A stretch of DNA of 64,000 nucleotides from Candidatus Obscuribacterium magneticum (GTDB lineage: Bacteria; Elusimicrobiota; Elusimicrobia; F11), in assembly GCA_020523905.1 (NCBI GenBank), contig JAJAPZ010000001.1, forward strand, positions 120,799 to 184,798. Reading direction: 5' to 3'. Under the pieces are notes generated by a model. The model had not been told where the DNA came from and ran no database searches. It saw nothing but the letters and a program-made list of their open reading frames with translations. This document shows, one piece after another, positions 37,191-49,100 of the stretch (position 1 is its first letter; every line of letters starts with the position of its first letter). Made by a program: the position numbers and the translations under genes.

Positions 37191-38876
37191 TTAAGGTTGG
37201 TTTTCGCCGTCCCCCCAGCCGGTGGTCTCGGCGAGGGTTCGGGTGTCGCGAGTGCCGCTGTATTTTTTCAAAAGCTCTTTTTCTTGATCGCGGTCGTATC
37301 TCTTGATGGAAAGCTCGATCTTCCGTTCCTTCTTGTTGATTTTGATGACGGTGGCGGCGATCTCTTCCCCTTCTTTAAACTTGTCGGGGGTGTCTTTCAG
37401 CACGTGTTCTTCCTGAGGATCATAAAATTTTGAGCTTTGATGGGTGAGTTCGGCGATCCGAACCAATCCGTCCAGACCGGAATCCAACTTAACGAAAATA
37501 CCAAAATCCACGATATTGGTGACTTTTCCCTTGACCCCGTGGCCGACTTTGAGAACCGTCATCGGATCCGGCGTCAACTGTTTGAGCCCCAACGCCATTT
37601 TTTCCTTCCCGACATCCATCTCGAGCACCCGGGCCTTCAGTTTGTCGCCGGCCTTAAACATCTTTGAGGGGGATGCCATTTCCGTCCAAGAAAGATCCTG
37701 GCTCTTCAGGAGCGCTTCCACCCCGGGCCGGATCCGAACGAAAACGCCAAAGGCCGCCACGTGAGTGACCTCCCCCTCCACAACGGTTCCTACGGGAAAC
37801 GTCCGGGCGGCTTCTTCCCATGGATTTAAACCCACGCGTTTCAAACTTAACGACACTTTTTCCTTGGCCCGATCAACGGCCAATAAACGGACGTCGATCA
37901 TCTGGCCGACTTTAAGAACGTCTTTGGGGTGCTGGATCTTCTCGGTCCACGACAACTCCGAAAGATGAATCAAGCCTTCCACCCCGGGCTCAATTTCCAC
38001 AAAGGCGCCAAAGGCCGAGAGCCCCGTGACTTTTCCTTTGACAACGGTGCCCAAGGGAATCCGTTTGTCCAGGCCATCCAAGGGATGCGGCAGGAGCTGT
38101 TTGCGGCCCAGTGAGATGCGGTGCGTGGCGGGATCGTACTTGAGGACTTTGACGTCCACCTCCTGGCCAACGGAAAGAACTTTTTTTGGATTGGTGACGC
38201 GGATCCAATCCATGTCGGAAATATGAAGAAGCCCCTCGATCCCGCCGACATCGATGAAGGCCCCGAAATTCGTGAGCCCCGTCACTTTCCCCTGCATCAC
38301 GAGGCCCTCTTTTAAATTTCCAAGGGTCACCGCCCGTTTAATCGCCCGTTCCTGCTCCAGGAGACGCCGGCGCGACACCAGGACGTTCCCTTTCGAACGA
38401 TCCATTTCAAGGACAAGAACGCGAACCTCCCGTCCCACCCAGGCGTCAATATCCGCCACGGGTTTCTCGTCAATTTGCGAAGCGGGCATGAAGGCATCCA
38501 CCCCGACATCCGCCAAGACCCCCCCCTTAATTCTCTTGACCACCTTCCCCTCAATCGGTTCATTCTTTTCATGGGCGGCGGTGAGGCGGTCCCAATGGAG
38601 CTTCTCTCTGGCCTGGCGCCAGGAAACGAGGGATCGTCCCTCAGGACCGCGCATCCGGAGAATGAGGACAGGGAGTTTGCTGCCGGTGAAAGGGATGTCT
38701 CCGCTGAACTCTTTCAACGGGAGGGCGGCCTCTTGTTTGAGACCGACATCGACGAGAAGATAACTGTCGCTCAAGCTCACGACCGTGCTTTCAATGACAG
38801 CGCCGGTTTCGGCCCCGGGACTTTGGGCCAGGATTTCCTCCATCCCCAGGTCTTCGGTCATAATCTCATTCTCCAT
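37191..38876 (-). CDS. rpsA: 30S ribosomal protein S1 (six S1 domains)
   Basis: 561 residues from the ATG at 38876, set by AGGA 5 nt upstream; a start at 38861 is possible, while the longer frame to 38945 lacks a ribosome-binding site. Six S1 OB-fold repeats are seen, the last four with the classic start (GKVTGLTNFGAFIDVG, GKVTGLSAFGAFVEI, GEVTHVAAFGVFVRI, GKVTNIVDFGIFVKL). S1 binds mRNA and delivers it to the 30S subunit. The leader of about 100 nt is purine-rich near the start. BamA-type fusion gene follows 51 nt downstream. Confidence 0.95.
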   Translation of the reverse strand: MENEIMTEDLGMEEILAQSPGAETGAVIESTVVSLSDSYLLVDVGLKQEAALPLKEFSGDIPFTGSKLPVLILRMRGPEGRSLVSWRQAREKLHWDRLTAAHEKNEPIEGKVVKRIKGGVLADVGVDAFMPASQIDEKPVADIDAWVGREVRVLVLEMDRSKGNVLVSRRRLLEQERAIKRAVTLGNLKEGLVMQGKVTGLTNFGAFIDVGGIEGLLHISDMDWIRVTNPKKVLSVGQEVDVKVLKYDPATHRISLGRKQLLPHPLDGLDKRIPLGTVVKGKVTGLSAFGAFVEIEPGVEGLIHLSELSWTEKIQHPKDVLKVGQMIDVRLLAVDRAKEKVSLSLKRVGLNPWEEAARTFPVGTVVEGEVTHVAAFGVFVRIRPGVEALLKSQDLSWTEMASPSKMFKAGDKLKARVLEMDVGKEKMALGLKQLTPDPMTVLKVGHGVKGKVTNIVDFGIFVKLDSGLDGLVRIAELTHQSSKFYDPQEEHVLKDTPDKFKEGEEIAATVIKINKKERKIELSIKRYDRDQEKELLKKYSGTRDTRTLAETTGWGDGENQP

Positions 38877-39200
38877 ATCGATCCTGCATGGGGAATAAAA
38901 ACAAGTCGTTTTCTCCTGCTCCTGTTTGTTCGTGACACGGGACAAACTCGGAAAGATTTAAGTGGCAAGTCAAGAAAAGAATATCATATTTTCGAAGGAA
39001 GAAACGGCTAATTTACCTAGGGGAACCTGAGCAAATTGTCATTGAAAAAGATCCAATAGATAAATGTCATTCCCGCGAAAGCGGGAAGCCAGGACGTGAA
39101 CACCGGACTGGATTCCCGCTTTCGCGGGAATGACGACATTAAGATTGCTTCACCCGCCCGCCGCGGCGGGCAAGTTCGCAATGATAATTCGGAAACCGGT
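38877..39200. promoter_or_regulatory. Intergenic region: rpsA leader, candidate promoter, repeats
   Basis: No gene is seen. On the - strand a TATGAT (38983-38988) with a weak TTAGCC 17 nt upstream is a candidate rpsA promoter, giving a leader of about 100 nt. Two dispersed repeats occupy the PorV side: the inverted element at 39066-39134, and an AAGATTGCTTC...TTCGCAATGAT segment at 39140-39184 around a CCCGCCGCGGCGGG palindrome. Confidence 0.5.
39066..39134. repeat. Dispersed inverted-repeat element (GTCATTCCCGCGAAAGCGGGA type)
   Basis: The first arm, GTCATTCCCGCGAAAGCGGG plus A at 39066-39086, is exactly complementary to 39114-39134. The same family occurs at 25584-25674 and, nested, at 62451-62591. 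It lies between rpsA and PorV copy 1. Confidence 0.85.
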
Positions 39201-40121
39201 TTAAAACCGGGCATGGAAGGCATAACGGAAGGTGTTGCCCAGATCCCCAAACGGAACCCAGGCAAAATCGATGTCAAATTGTTTGTAGCCGACTCCGGCG
39301 CCCAACGACATCCCCGTGGCGTCGGGGTCGGTCGTCGCGGAATTATAACCGCCGCGAAGGGCAAACCGGAGGTTTTCTCCCGCCGGCTGCATCCACTCCA
39401 AGCCGGTCCCGACCTGCGAATCGTTATCCCGCGCCTTTTTCACATCAAATCCGAGTTTCATTCTCTCCCTAAAGAGGTTGGCCCCCACGCCGACGTCGAG
39501 AGTCAGAGGCAAGGGATCCGATTCCGAGCGGAACTTGACCGACTCCCCCAAATGCTTCACCGCCACACCGACCTTGATGGGCCGTGACCCCAGACGCTGC
39601 AGGAGTCCGACATCTCCGCTCCAGGTTCTCGCTGAATAGATATCAATTTTCTGCTCAATATAACGGCCTGTCAACCCCAGGGACGTGAGCGGGCCGAAGG
39701 TCCTTGAATAGGATAAGGTATAGGCCGCATCCATGGCATCAAAGGAGCCCTGAAGCGACTCATCCGTGCCCCGCTTTTCTAGATTGTCCGTTCTCAAGGT
39801 GGCCGCGGAGAAGGCAAACGCCCCCATGTCGGTGGGATAGGCAAAAGCGCCGAAATCGTAATTCATCCCTTGGAACCACTCCATGTGCATGGCGGTGATT
39901 TCGGGCTGGCTCACCGAGGCCAAGCCGGCTGGGTTGTAATAAACCGCGTTGACATCATCGGCAATGCCCACAAAGGCCTCGCCCATGGCGGTCGGCCGGG
40001 CGCCCGCGCCGATCTTCAGGAATTGGGCACCGCTTGTGCCCACTTTGTCATTGGCCGCCTGGGCACACAGAACGCTCCCCAGTCCGATCACAAACGCGAG
40101 ATAATAAATTCTTATCTTCAT
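39201..40121 (-). CDS. PorV/PorQ-family outer-membrane protein, copy 1
   Basis: 306 residues with a signal peptide (MKIRIYYLAFVIGLGSVLCAQA). The family signature is clear: GTSGAQFLKIGAGARPTAMG, AFVGIADDVNAVYYNPAGL and the C-terminal FAWVPFGDLGNTFRY, ending in Phe. PorV (LptO) in type IX secretion is the outer-membrane barrel that receives substrates carrying the C-terminal sorting domain. Its ATGA overlaps the stop of the 4,455-residue surface protein, which ends in a FlgD-like domain, so the two are translated together. The paralogue at 54278-55312 has the same relation to the other surface protein. Confidence 0.88.
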   Translation of the reverse strand: MKIRIYYLAFVIGLGSVLCAQAANDKVGTSGAQFLKIGAGARPTAMGEAFVGIADDVNAVYYNPAGLASVSQPEITAMHMEWFQGMNYDFGAFAYPTDMGAFAFSAATLRTDNLEKRGTDESLQGSFDAMDAAYTLSYSRTFGPLTSLGLTGRYIEQKIDIYSARTWSGDVGLLQRLGSRPIKVGVAVKHLGESVKFRSESDPLPLTLDVGVGANLFRERMKLGFDVKKARDNDSQVGTGLEWMQPAGENLRFALRGGYNSATTDPDATGMSLGAGVGYKQFDIDFAWVPFGDLGNTFRYAFHARF

Positions 40122-43100
40122 TTGACGACCGCCATCTTGAAGAATTTCTCGTGCGAACCGCCGATGGTGAACCGGCCGATGTAGATCCCGGAGGCTACCT
40201 TCGCCCCGCTGTCATTGGCCCCGTCCCACCCGATGTAGAAATGGGATCCCCCGGTGGCCACCGTTGTTCGCAAGGTTCTCACCTTCTCCCCGGCCACGTT
40301 GAAGATTTGAATCTCCACCTCCCCCGCGACGTCGACCGGCACACTGAACTTAATCATGGTTCCATCGATCGTCTGATTGGCCGGGCCGGCGTTTGTATTC
40401 TGGAGAGTGACAATCTTGGCATTGAGGTCAAAAGGATTGGGGAAGTTGAAGATCTCGACTTCCCCGTTGTAGCTGCTCCCCTGAATAATCGGTACGCTGG
40501 ATTCCAAAACGGTAAACACCGACGCATGGTTGATCTCAACGGTGATGGTTCGCGACTCCCGATCGATGCGCCGGTTCTGGTTCTCGAGGGTATACACGTT
40601 CTGCGATTCGTTGTAGTAATAGACGTTGATCTGATCGGGATCCGCTCCTTCATCATAAACCATGGTGATCGTGGGCGAGGTGTTAAATCGACGGCTGACG
40701 CCCTGGGGCAGGAAAATATCGTAGAACGAACTGAAAGGATTGACACTGGGCGCATCCGACAAGGCGCGAATGGCCTTGTACAGGTTCGGCGGATAGAATG
40801 CGGGCCCCAATTTTTCTGCCAATTTTACGGCGGCCTTTCCGCTGGCGTGGCCGCCGGCGACAACCGAAGACAAATCATCCGCCTTTCTAAACTTCACCAA
40901 CTGGCCCTCTGAGGAATTATTATCGGCCAATGGATGAATCCCTTGAGGTGTCCTATTGTTTAGCCAATTGGGCGGGATGCTCAAAGACGAACCTCCGGGG
41001 AGAACAAAATCCGCCCCCAAATCGGTCACATAATCCTCCTGCGAAGACGACACGCCAAAAGGATACGTGAACGTCCCGGCAACGTCGAAGTTGGAACCGG
41101 TGGCCGGGTTGGTTTCCTTCGTCTTGAAGTCGGCCGCGACGATCAGGGAGCTGATGGTCGAGCCGTCTCCCCCGCCCATGGTGTAAAGATAATTGGCGCT
41201 CAAACGGTCCGCGCTCACCGATGTAAAAGCCATGGTCCCTTGTCCCTGGGTCACATCGATAAAATCAGCAAACTCACTATCATCGGAGGTCCCATCGTTG
41301 TCCGCGTCCTCCGGATTGTCCCGAAAAGCCTGGTTGCAACTGAAAATGGTTTCCACTCCGTCCGGAAGCTTCTGCATAAAGGAGGCCACCAGCTTGGGTT
41401 CGCTGACGGTAAAGGTGAGATCCAACGTGCTGTCCTCATCCGGCAAGGTGAAGCTCTCTTCGAGAACGCGCGGCCGGCCCAATTTATCCACGGCCATGAT
41501 GGTGTAGTCACCGGGGCCCAGGCCATAGAAGGCATAGGCATCCACGGAGTCGGTGACGGTTTCTTTCGTCAAGGTGGCACGGGCGAGAGCCTTCACCGCA
41601 TCGAAAGCTAAAATTTGACTGACCTGATCGCTGGACGGCAGGGACCCGTCCTGATTGCGAACCGTGCCGCTCAAGGTGACGGCCCGCTCCAGGTTGATGG
41701 TCCCCAACTCCACCGTATTATTGGCCACGGACACGTTCGATTTTTTAGAGGGCCTATGACTCTTGGCCAGAATCTCGATGTCGTACAAACCATTGGTCAA
41801 ACGCAGGTTGAAGGTTCCGTTCGTCTCGGAGACGAATTCCAGGATGCGCCGATCGCCGCGCTTGGTCACCAAGAGGCTGACGCCGGGCCGGCCTTCATAT
41901 TGCCCATAGGCCGCCACCAGCGACTGGTCGGCCGCCGGCACAACCGTGCCGGTCACCGACCCCGTCACGGCATTGAGGACGATGGCCAAAGACCCCTGCA
42001 ACTTCGTGAGATCCGACATGACCTTCGATCCCACCGACCAATGGGTCTGAGAATCCAAATTCCCCAGCGGATTGGCGACAAAATCATAGAACCGAATGCG
42101 GGTGTCCAATCCTTCAAACGTAAAGGATCCGGTCGGATCGGTGACGACCTTCAAGGGCGGCAGGTCGCGCGCCAGAGACTGATAGGCAAAAACAGGAATA
42201 TTGGCGATGGGAGTTCCGTTTTCATCCGTCACGGACCCGGTGACCGTCATCCCGCTTTCCAAAAGGAAAATTCCCCAGTTATAGACTTGCCCGAGCGCCA
42301 ATTTCACAACCTTCGTGATGGGAAGGAAACTCTTTCCTGTGGATCCTCCCGTATTTTGCGCCGGCGGCCGAATATCCAGCGTGTAATCGGTCTCCGGCAA
42401 AATGTTGGCGGTGAAGGTTCCATCGGCGCTGGGCCCGGTGGCGTCAGCGATATGGCCCTTGCTATAGAGTTTAATCTTAAAGCCGTCCGGTAAATTGGCG
42501 GCCGCATTGTCCGACGTAATGAGAACACCGGATTTATTCGCCAACTTCCCTTGTACGATGGCTCCGCGCGTAAGAGCGATGCTGAGAGAGCGAATCTCAG
42601 AAGCGGATTGAATGGTGACAAACACGGGTTTCGCCGTGTATTTTGGCGGCGTCTGCGTGTCCACCACCTGAACGAGATAGGAACCGATCCGCAAATTGTT
42701 AAAGTTGACGGTGGCCTCGGTGCCGACAATAGCCACATTCACCGTCCCCACCACTTGCTTGAGAATGGTATCCATTAAATTGATTGTCAACGGATAGCCG
42801 CTTTCCGTATAGGAGGCCGGCAACGTCAATGTCCCTGTGAGTTTGGCCCCATCGCGAAGCGTGAAATCCACCCCCGTCTGATCGGCGATGAGGGTGAGAA
42901 TTCTCTCTTCTAGGGCCGCCTCGGGAATACCATCATTGTTAAAGTCGGTGTTTAAATGAAGGCGATACGTCACGCCCTCTTTTAAATTCGAAATCTGATA
43001 AAGCCCACTGGCTGGATTGATTTCGGCAAATTTAATTTTCGCGGGGTCCCAAATTCGGCCCGCCGTCGTCGGTAGTGAATCGATCGTGCTATCGGGATTG

Positions 43101-46100
43101 ATCATATAAGCTTCAATACGGAGGGCCGATATATTTTGCAGCCCGCTTTTCGTGTAGATGGTCAGTGGCGTTGAGTTATCAATAATGGAGGACCCGGTAT
43201 GATAAGGGGGAGCCGCCTGGAACCGGACCGTGCCGCTCAAGGCATAGTAACGCCCGCCGCTCAAATCCACCGACACCGAACTCATCGGGCTATTGGTCAC
43301 CCAAACACTCTTCAGGTCGGATGCTCCGACCAATTGATCATAAGCGGATAACGTATATTGTCCCGACTCCAAGTTGGAAAATTGGAATTGATTGTTCCCC
43401 AAGGCCGCAGGATTACTAAGAAAAATCGCTCCCTTAGACAATTTCAACTGGATGTTGGCCGCTTCGCTGGTGGGCGCCAAGCTCGCCGTGACACGAAGGG
43501 ATCCTGTATTTTGGATAAAGGCCAAGGTGGCGGATCCCACGCCCCCTTGAACGGTGACCGACTTCGCTCCAGGAGGATTGAGCTCAAAGCCCGTCAATTT
43601 ATCACAATAAAGAATATAAGCCCCTTCCGGAATTCCCGTGAATGTCGCCGAACCAGGCGTTGACGTGGCATACGTGGCATGGGTATTCAAGCGCACAGCC
43701 TTTGATACCGTGTAGCCGTTGGCGAACACCAACCGCGGCATGACCACAAATTGGCCATCGGCCGGATCTCCGTTGGCGGTATCCAAACCGGTGGAATCGC
43801 CTGCGACGGTGATCGTCAACTGAACCTCGCCTGTTTTGGCCAGATAAAAGTCTCGCGTGATGTCGGTGTCGACAATATCGACGGTATCGGTGAGGGGGGT
43901 AAAACCGTCTGCTTTACCACTGACACGATAGTGACCGGGATTTAACCCGGGGAATGCATACGTGGTCTGATATTCGCCCGGCGGAATATACGCATAGGTA
44001 AACACCGTCGGTGTCCACACTCCGCCGGCGTCGACACCAGCCGACAAACTGAGCTGAATACCGGTGGCGTTCATAATGCCGGAGGTCAGGCGAATCTGCC
44101 CGGAAATGTTTTTCTTGGACGTCAAGCTGACGTTCCATGTATAGGTTTCGCCTTCGGAGAAGGTCCGCTGAAGAGGCGTCAGCGTATAGCCGGGAAGGTT
44201 GAGCTCCACGGTATAAGCCAGGCCCGGATTCAACATCATCTCCGGCTTGGCGGTGCTGTAACCATCATCCGCCACGTTCATCCCATTAGCCAGGCGAAGG
44301 GTTCCCGCGACCTCTCCGGTCGCCCGCGCCCGGATGGAGCCCCAAATCTCCGGCGAGTAATTAGACCGTGTCGCATTGACTATCAATCGGGCCATCGGTT
44401 TTAATCGAATCTGACCGAGATCCTGCGCCGACCCCGTCACCGTCAAGGACTGCTGATAGGGTGTATAGCCTCTCTTTCCGATGCTTAAGGTATAGGGATT
44501 GGGACTCGGCGGAATGCCCACCAAGGAAAAGTCACCATTGGCATCCGTTCGCGTATACCGGTTGAATTGTCCATACACATTCACATCCGCGTCGGAAATG
44601 GGATTCAATGAAACGTTGTCAATGGCTTTCCCACTCACACCGCTGGCCGAGACGATGATGCTCAGCGTTGAATCATCCGACATCCCGCCGACGGTCAGCC
44701 TCACACGATAGGTTCCGGCCCCTGCCAAATCGTTGTACGGATAAGCCCGCCGTCCGTCCCACGAAACACGGACGGGACTTCCCAAAATCCAGGCTTCCCA
44801 AATTCTCTCCATTCCCACCGTCAAGATCTCAACGCGTGTTGATAAATTTGGATCCCCCGTCACGCAGTTGATGAAAGCCCAATCATTTAAGCCGTCATTA
44901 TTGGGGGTGATGGTCACTTGTGCGGCGGTTCCTTTCACGCCGGTATCGACCGACAGCCCGCTCAAACCCTGCCCCGTTGCCGGAACAATTCTCGTGATGT
45001 TTTCCGTTGTGTAACTGCCCGAATACATGTCGGTATAACGGATCCGGACATGGTCCCGATCGCGGTTGGCCGCCGACGTCAACCGGTAATACAAGGTGAG
45101 GCTGGATTGACCCGCCAAAAGAGTGACGGATCCGTTTTTGAAGGGACTAGAGAGGTCGCTCGACAGCGACAAATCGGCATAGGGATCATTCCCCCACTGG
45201 GCGGACACGTTATCCCACATCACGGCCGCCACATCGATCAATGTATTGGCCGATACGGCCGCCGTATTGCCGCACATATTATTGCCCCGAATGATGATTG
45301 ATTTTATTTGATCGAGCGGCACGATCTTTTCATAGGTGTCAAATCCCAACCACTTCGCCGAGCCGGCGGTAATTGAAAGGGTGGGTTGAGACGCAATGGC
45401 GTTCGGTTGGCCGTAGGGGTTGGCCTGTGTCAATACGTTGAATATGACGTTCGCCAACACACCGCAGCCGGGAGTGGCCTGATAACTGATATACACTTTG
45501 TCTCCCGCACTGAGCGAGCCATTCTGGACGTTCACGCTCAGCATGGGCCCCACCGCTTCGAGCCCCAGTGTCACCATTTGGTTGGAGGCATAGGCCGACA
45601 CATATCCGCTTGAAGCCGGATACATCGTTTGCGGATAAGACCACCCTCCATCCGGGATCTTGACTTGGATTTTTCCTCCTTGCGTGATGCCGGCGGCCCC
45701 CACCGTGAAGGTCAGCGTCAGGGTCGTGTTTGTCATCTCGGGAAGCTCCGTTGGAGAAATCGCCGCCGTTCCCTGTCCATCCCCCGCCCCCGCCACATAG
45801 CCGACAAAAGCCGTCGCCATCGGGTTGTTCGAAATGGGCCCGCGATTATACGCTTCATCCCGGGCTCGAACGGCAAAGTAATACGCCACCCCCGGCGATA
45901 AATTAAAGAGATTGATCGACTGGTACGACCCCGCCACCAAGGGAACAGGCGGCATGAGGTTAACGGGAGGCGAGGCAATATCATAGGCTGCCATCCAATC
46001 AGCCTCCGTTGTGATCGGCATCCCGGGGCGATATTTAATGATATATCCAGACGCTGTTCCGCCGGCCCCGTCATCCCCCGGCGCCGTCCATGAGAGCCGC

Positions 46101-49100
46101 ACCGATCCCGCCGTGGCTCCGGTTTGAGCCATTAAATCCGTTATCATGGAAGGAGGGGTATAATCTGTTCCCCCGCCGCCTGTACTGTTATCAACATAGA
46201 ATTCAACGGACTGCGGCATGGACATCAAATACATGTTGTCTTCGGCTTGAGCCGTGATCCGATAGCGGCCCGTCGCCCAATAAGGCATCTGGGAGAATGT
46301 CCATAGTCCCGCCGCCCATGTGGCATCAAACCAACGGTCGCCCGCCATCCACGTCCGCGTTGTAAAATCCCAATCCTGCAACAGATTCAAATCGGTCAAA
46401 CGCAACTTGACTCTTGTCACCGACACGTCGTCGGCGGCCGATCCGGAGAGAATCGTTAAAGACGAAGGCACGTAGGTCAGGCCGGCCAGCGGAAAGGCAA
46501 CCGATATGCTGGGGGCTATTCCCGCACCTCCACCGGCCGTCACGGTGAACATCACCGTCTCTGAGATCTGGTTTAACGCCGCATCCTTCACGCGCACCGT
46601 AACGGCATAAGAGCCGATGGACCACATGGCCATGGGCGCATAAAACTGCCAATTGTTCGTACTGTTCGCTACCATCCAGAAATCGCCGGCTCTCCATGTG
46701 GCCCCATCCCAAATCATGTTGTTATCCTGGTTTCGAATCAATAGCTCGACCATCGTTACGCCGACGTTGTCCGCCGCCGTCCCGCTCAAGGCGGCCAATT
46801 GGGAAGAGTTGTAAGACTGATTGTTTTGCGGGAATAACACCATCATAGTCGGCGCCGTATAATCACCCGCTCCCGCTCCCGCTCCATTCACGGTAAAGTT
46901 CCTCGTCAGATCGCTGGGATTGCCGCTCGGATCCGTCGCCCGGATACGGAGAACATAAGAACCATTGGTATAAAGATAGGAGTTCAAATTGAAACTCCAG
47001 GCGGCCCCCTGGGCATCGGGCGTCAGGCTATCGGGCGGTGTCTTCCAAAATTCGGTAGGGCTCGTGAAACCCTGGGCCCCGTTCCAATACATTCCCGTTC
47101 CCACTTGCCGCAGGCTCATCGCCACCTGGTTTACGCCGTAGGAGTCGTCGGCACGACCGTTAAAATTGGTGAACGAATAAGGGCCCTGATTGGCTCCCTC
47201 ATTCGGATTGTAAATGGTTATGGAAGGCCCTGTGGTATCAACGGAACCGCCGCCCGCCAGGCCGGACACCGAAAAGCTGATTGACGAATAGGCCACGCTA
47301 TTTGAAGAATCGCGCGCCCGAGCCCGCATGATGTAGTACCCGTTTTTCCAAGCGGCCGGCGGAACGTAGGCATACCACGACGTGGTGGCGCTCACCGTCA
47401 TCGACGATTGATTCCAAAACTCCGCGGCCATGTTCCAGCCATTTCCATCCCAATACTTCTCGCCATCCAAGAGAGAATAATTCACCTCGCTAACTTGAAT
47501 GTTGTCGCTGGCGGTTCCCTTTAAATTGGTGGGCAAGTTACCATTCGTATACGTCGCCCCATTGACCGGAGATGAAATCATGACAATGGGCGGCGTACTG
47601 TCCCCGCTGGTCGTCACACCGGAAACGGAAAAAGTCACGGTGCTCGTCTTTTGGTTGTTGGAGGTGTCTTTGGCCCGGGCAAAGAAAACATAGTTACCGT
47701 TTTGAAACGCAGACCCCGGAATGGTGAAAGTCCAATAGTTCAGGCCGTTGGGGGCAAAATAAACCGGCGTTGCGGATGAAAACGAGACGCCGTTGTAATA
47801 GAGTGCTGTATCGACATTTTTCAGCCATACCTCCACCAACTGGAGGGCCATGTTGTCACCGGCGTTCCCATCAAAGGTCGGCCATGTGGGAGACGCATAG
47901 TTGGTACCGGAAACGGGATGTTGAATTGTGACAAACGGCGGAATGGTATCGGCGGTACTTTCGTAAACATTAAAATCGGAGGACTGATACCCGTAATTGT
48001 TGTTCCCGTCGCGAGCTCGAACCATCAACCGGTACGAGCGCCCGTTCTGCCAAGCCGAAGAGGAAATCCACGTGAAGTTCCAGTTGTACTGCGCTGGCAT
48101 ATAAAACCAATTTTCCGCGTCACAGCTGAAGGCGTTGCCACACCAATACTTGCCGGTGCTGATGTCTTTGACCCATGCGGCCACCTCCATTAACGAAACG
48201 TTGTCGGACGCCGTCCCACTTAAGTTCACCAAAGCATGAGGCGGATGGGTGGAGCCGTGTTGGGGGTGGAGAATGGCCAGCTGCGGGGCGACGGAATCCC
48301 CACCGGCGCCGGAACTGAGGGACACGCGGAATGTGACGGTGGAAGAGGCCTGATTCGATGCCAAATCGAGTGCAATGGCGATCATCGTATAAGACGACTC
48401 CAATTCCTCCCAATTGGCCATGGCCATGTAAAACTGCCATTGTTCATACCCATAGGCTTCATTGATATATTGTCCAACTTTCCAGAGATTGGACATCTTG
48501 TCCCACTCTTTGCCGTCCTGAAGGCGAATGAGCCGCACGCTGACTTTGGCGATGTCTTCGTTGTCGCTGGCGGTCCCGGACAACGTGGAGAGCTGAGTCG
48601 AGGTGTAAGTGGATCCGTGGACCGGGTATTGAATCAGAACGTTGGGAGAAACCTGGTCCGTGGAAATGCCTACGACAAATGTCGATGTATCAGCGGCGCT
48701 GTTGAAATAATAGTCCTCAGCGATGGCAACGAATTCATAGGAAGTCCCAGTCGACCATTGAATATCTCCCCCTGGCATGGACCACGTCGAACTGGAACCC
48801 ACAAAACAGTATTCGATCGTTTCGCCCCACCACCCGCCGGGGGTTCCATAATAAGGGTGCCAATAGCGCCCGTCGGACAATCGTTTTAAAGAGACCCGGG
48901 TTCCCATCAATGATTGATTGTCTTCCGCTGTTCCCGATAACGTGAGGAGAGTCGCCACGGTTTGCGTGCTGCCGGCAAGGGGATGGAAAATTTTCACCTG
49001 AGGCGGTGTCGTGTCCGGCGGAGCGCCGAATCCGGGAATCGGTTCCGAATCATCCCACAGAGGATCGCTCACTTCATAAGTAAGGGAACTGTTATAGCCG

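Noticed and set aside
40034..42493. Long + strand frames opposite the giant surface protein (40034-40912, 41615-42493)
   Set aside because: Shadows of a strongly biased coding frame; peptides are Arg/Gly/His-rich without a fold.
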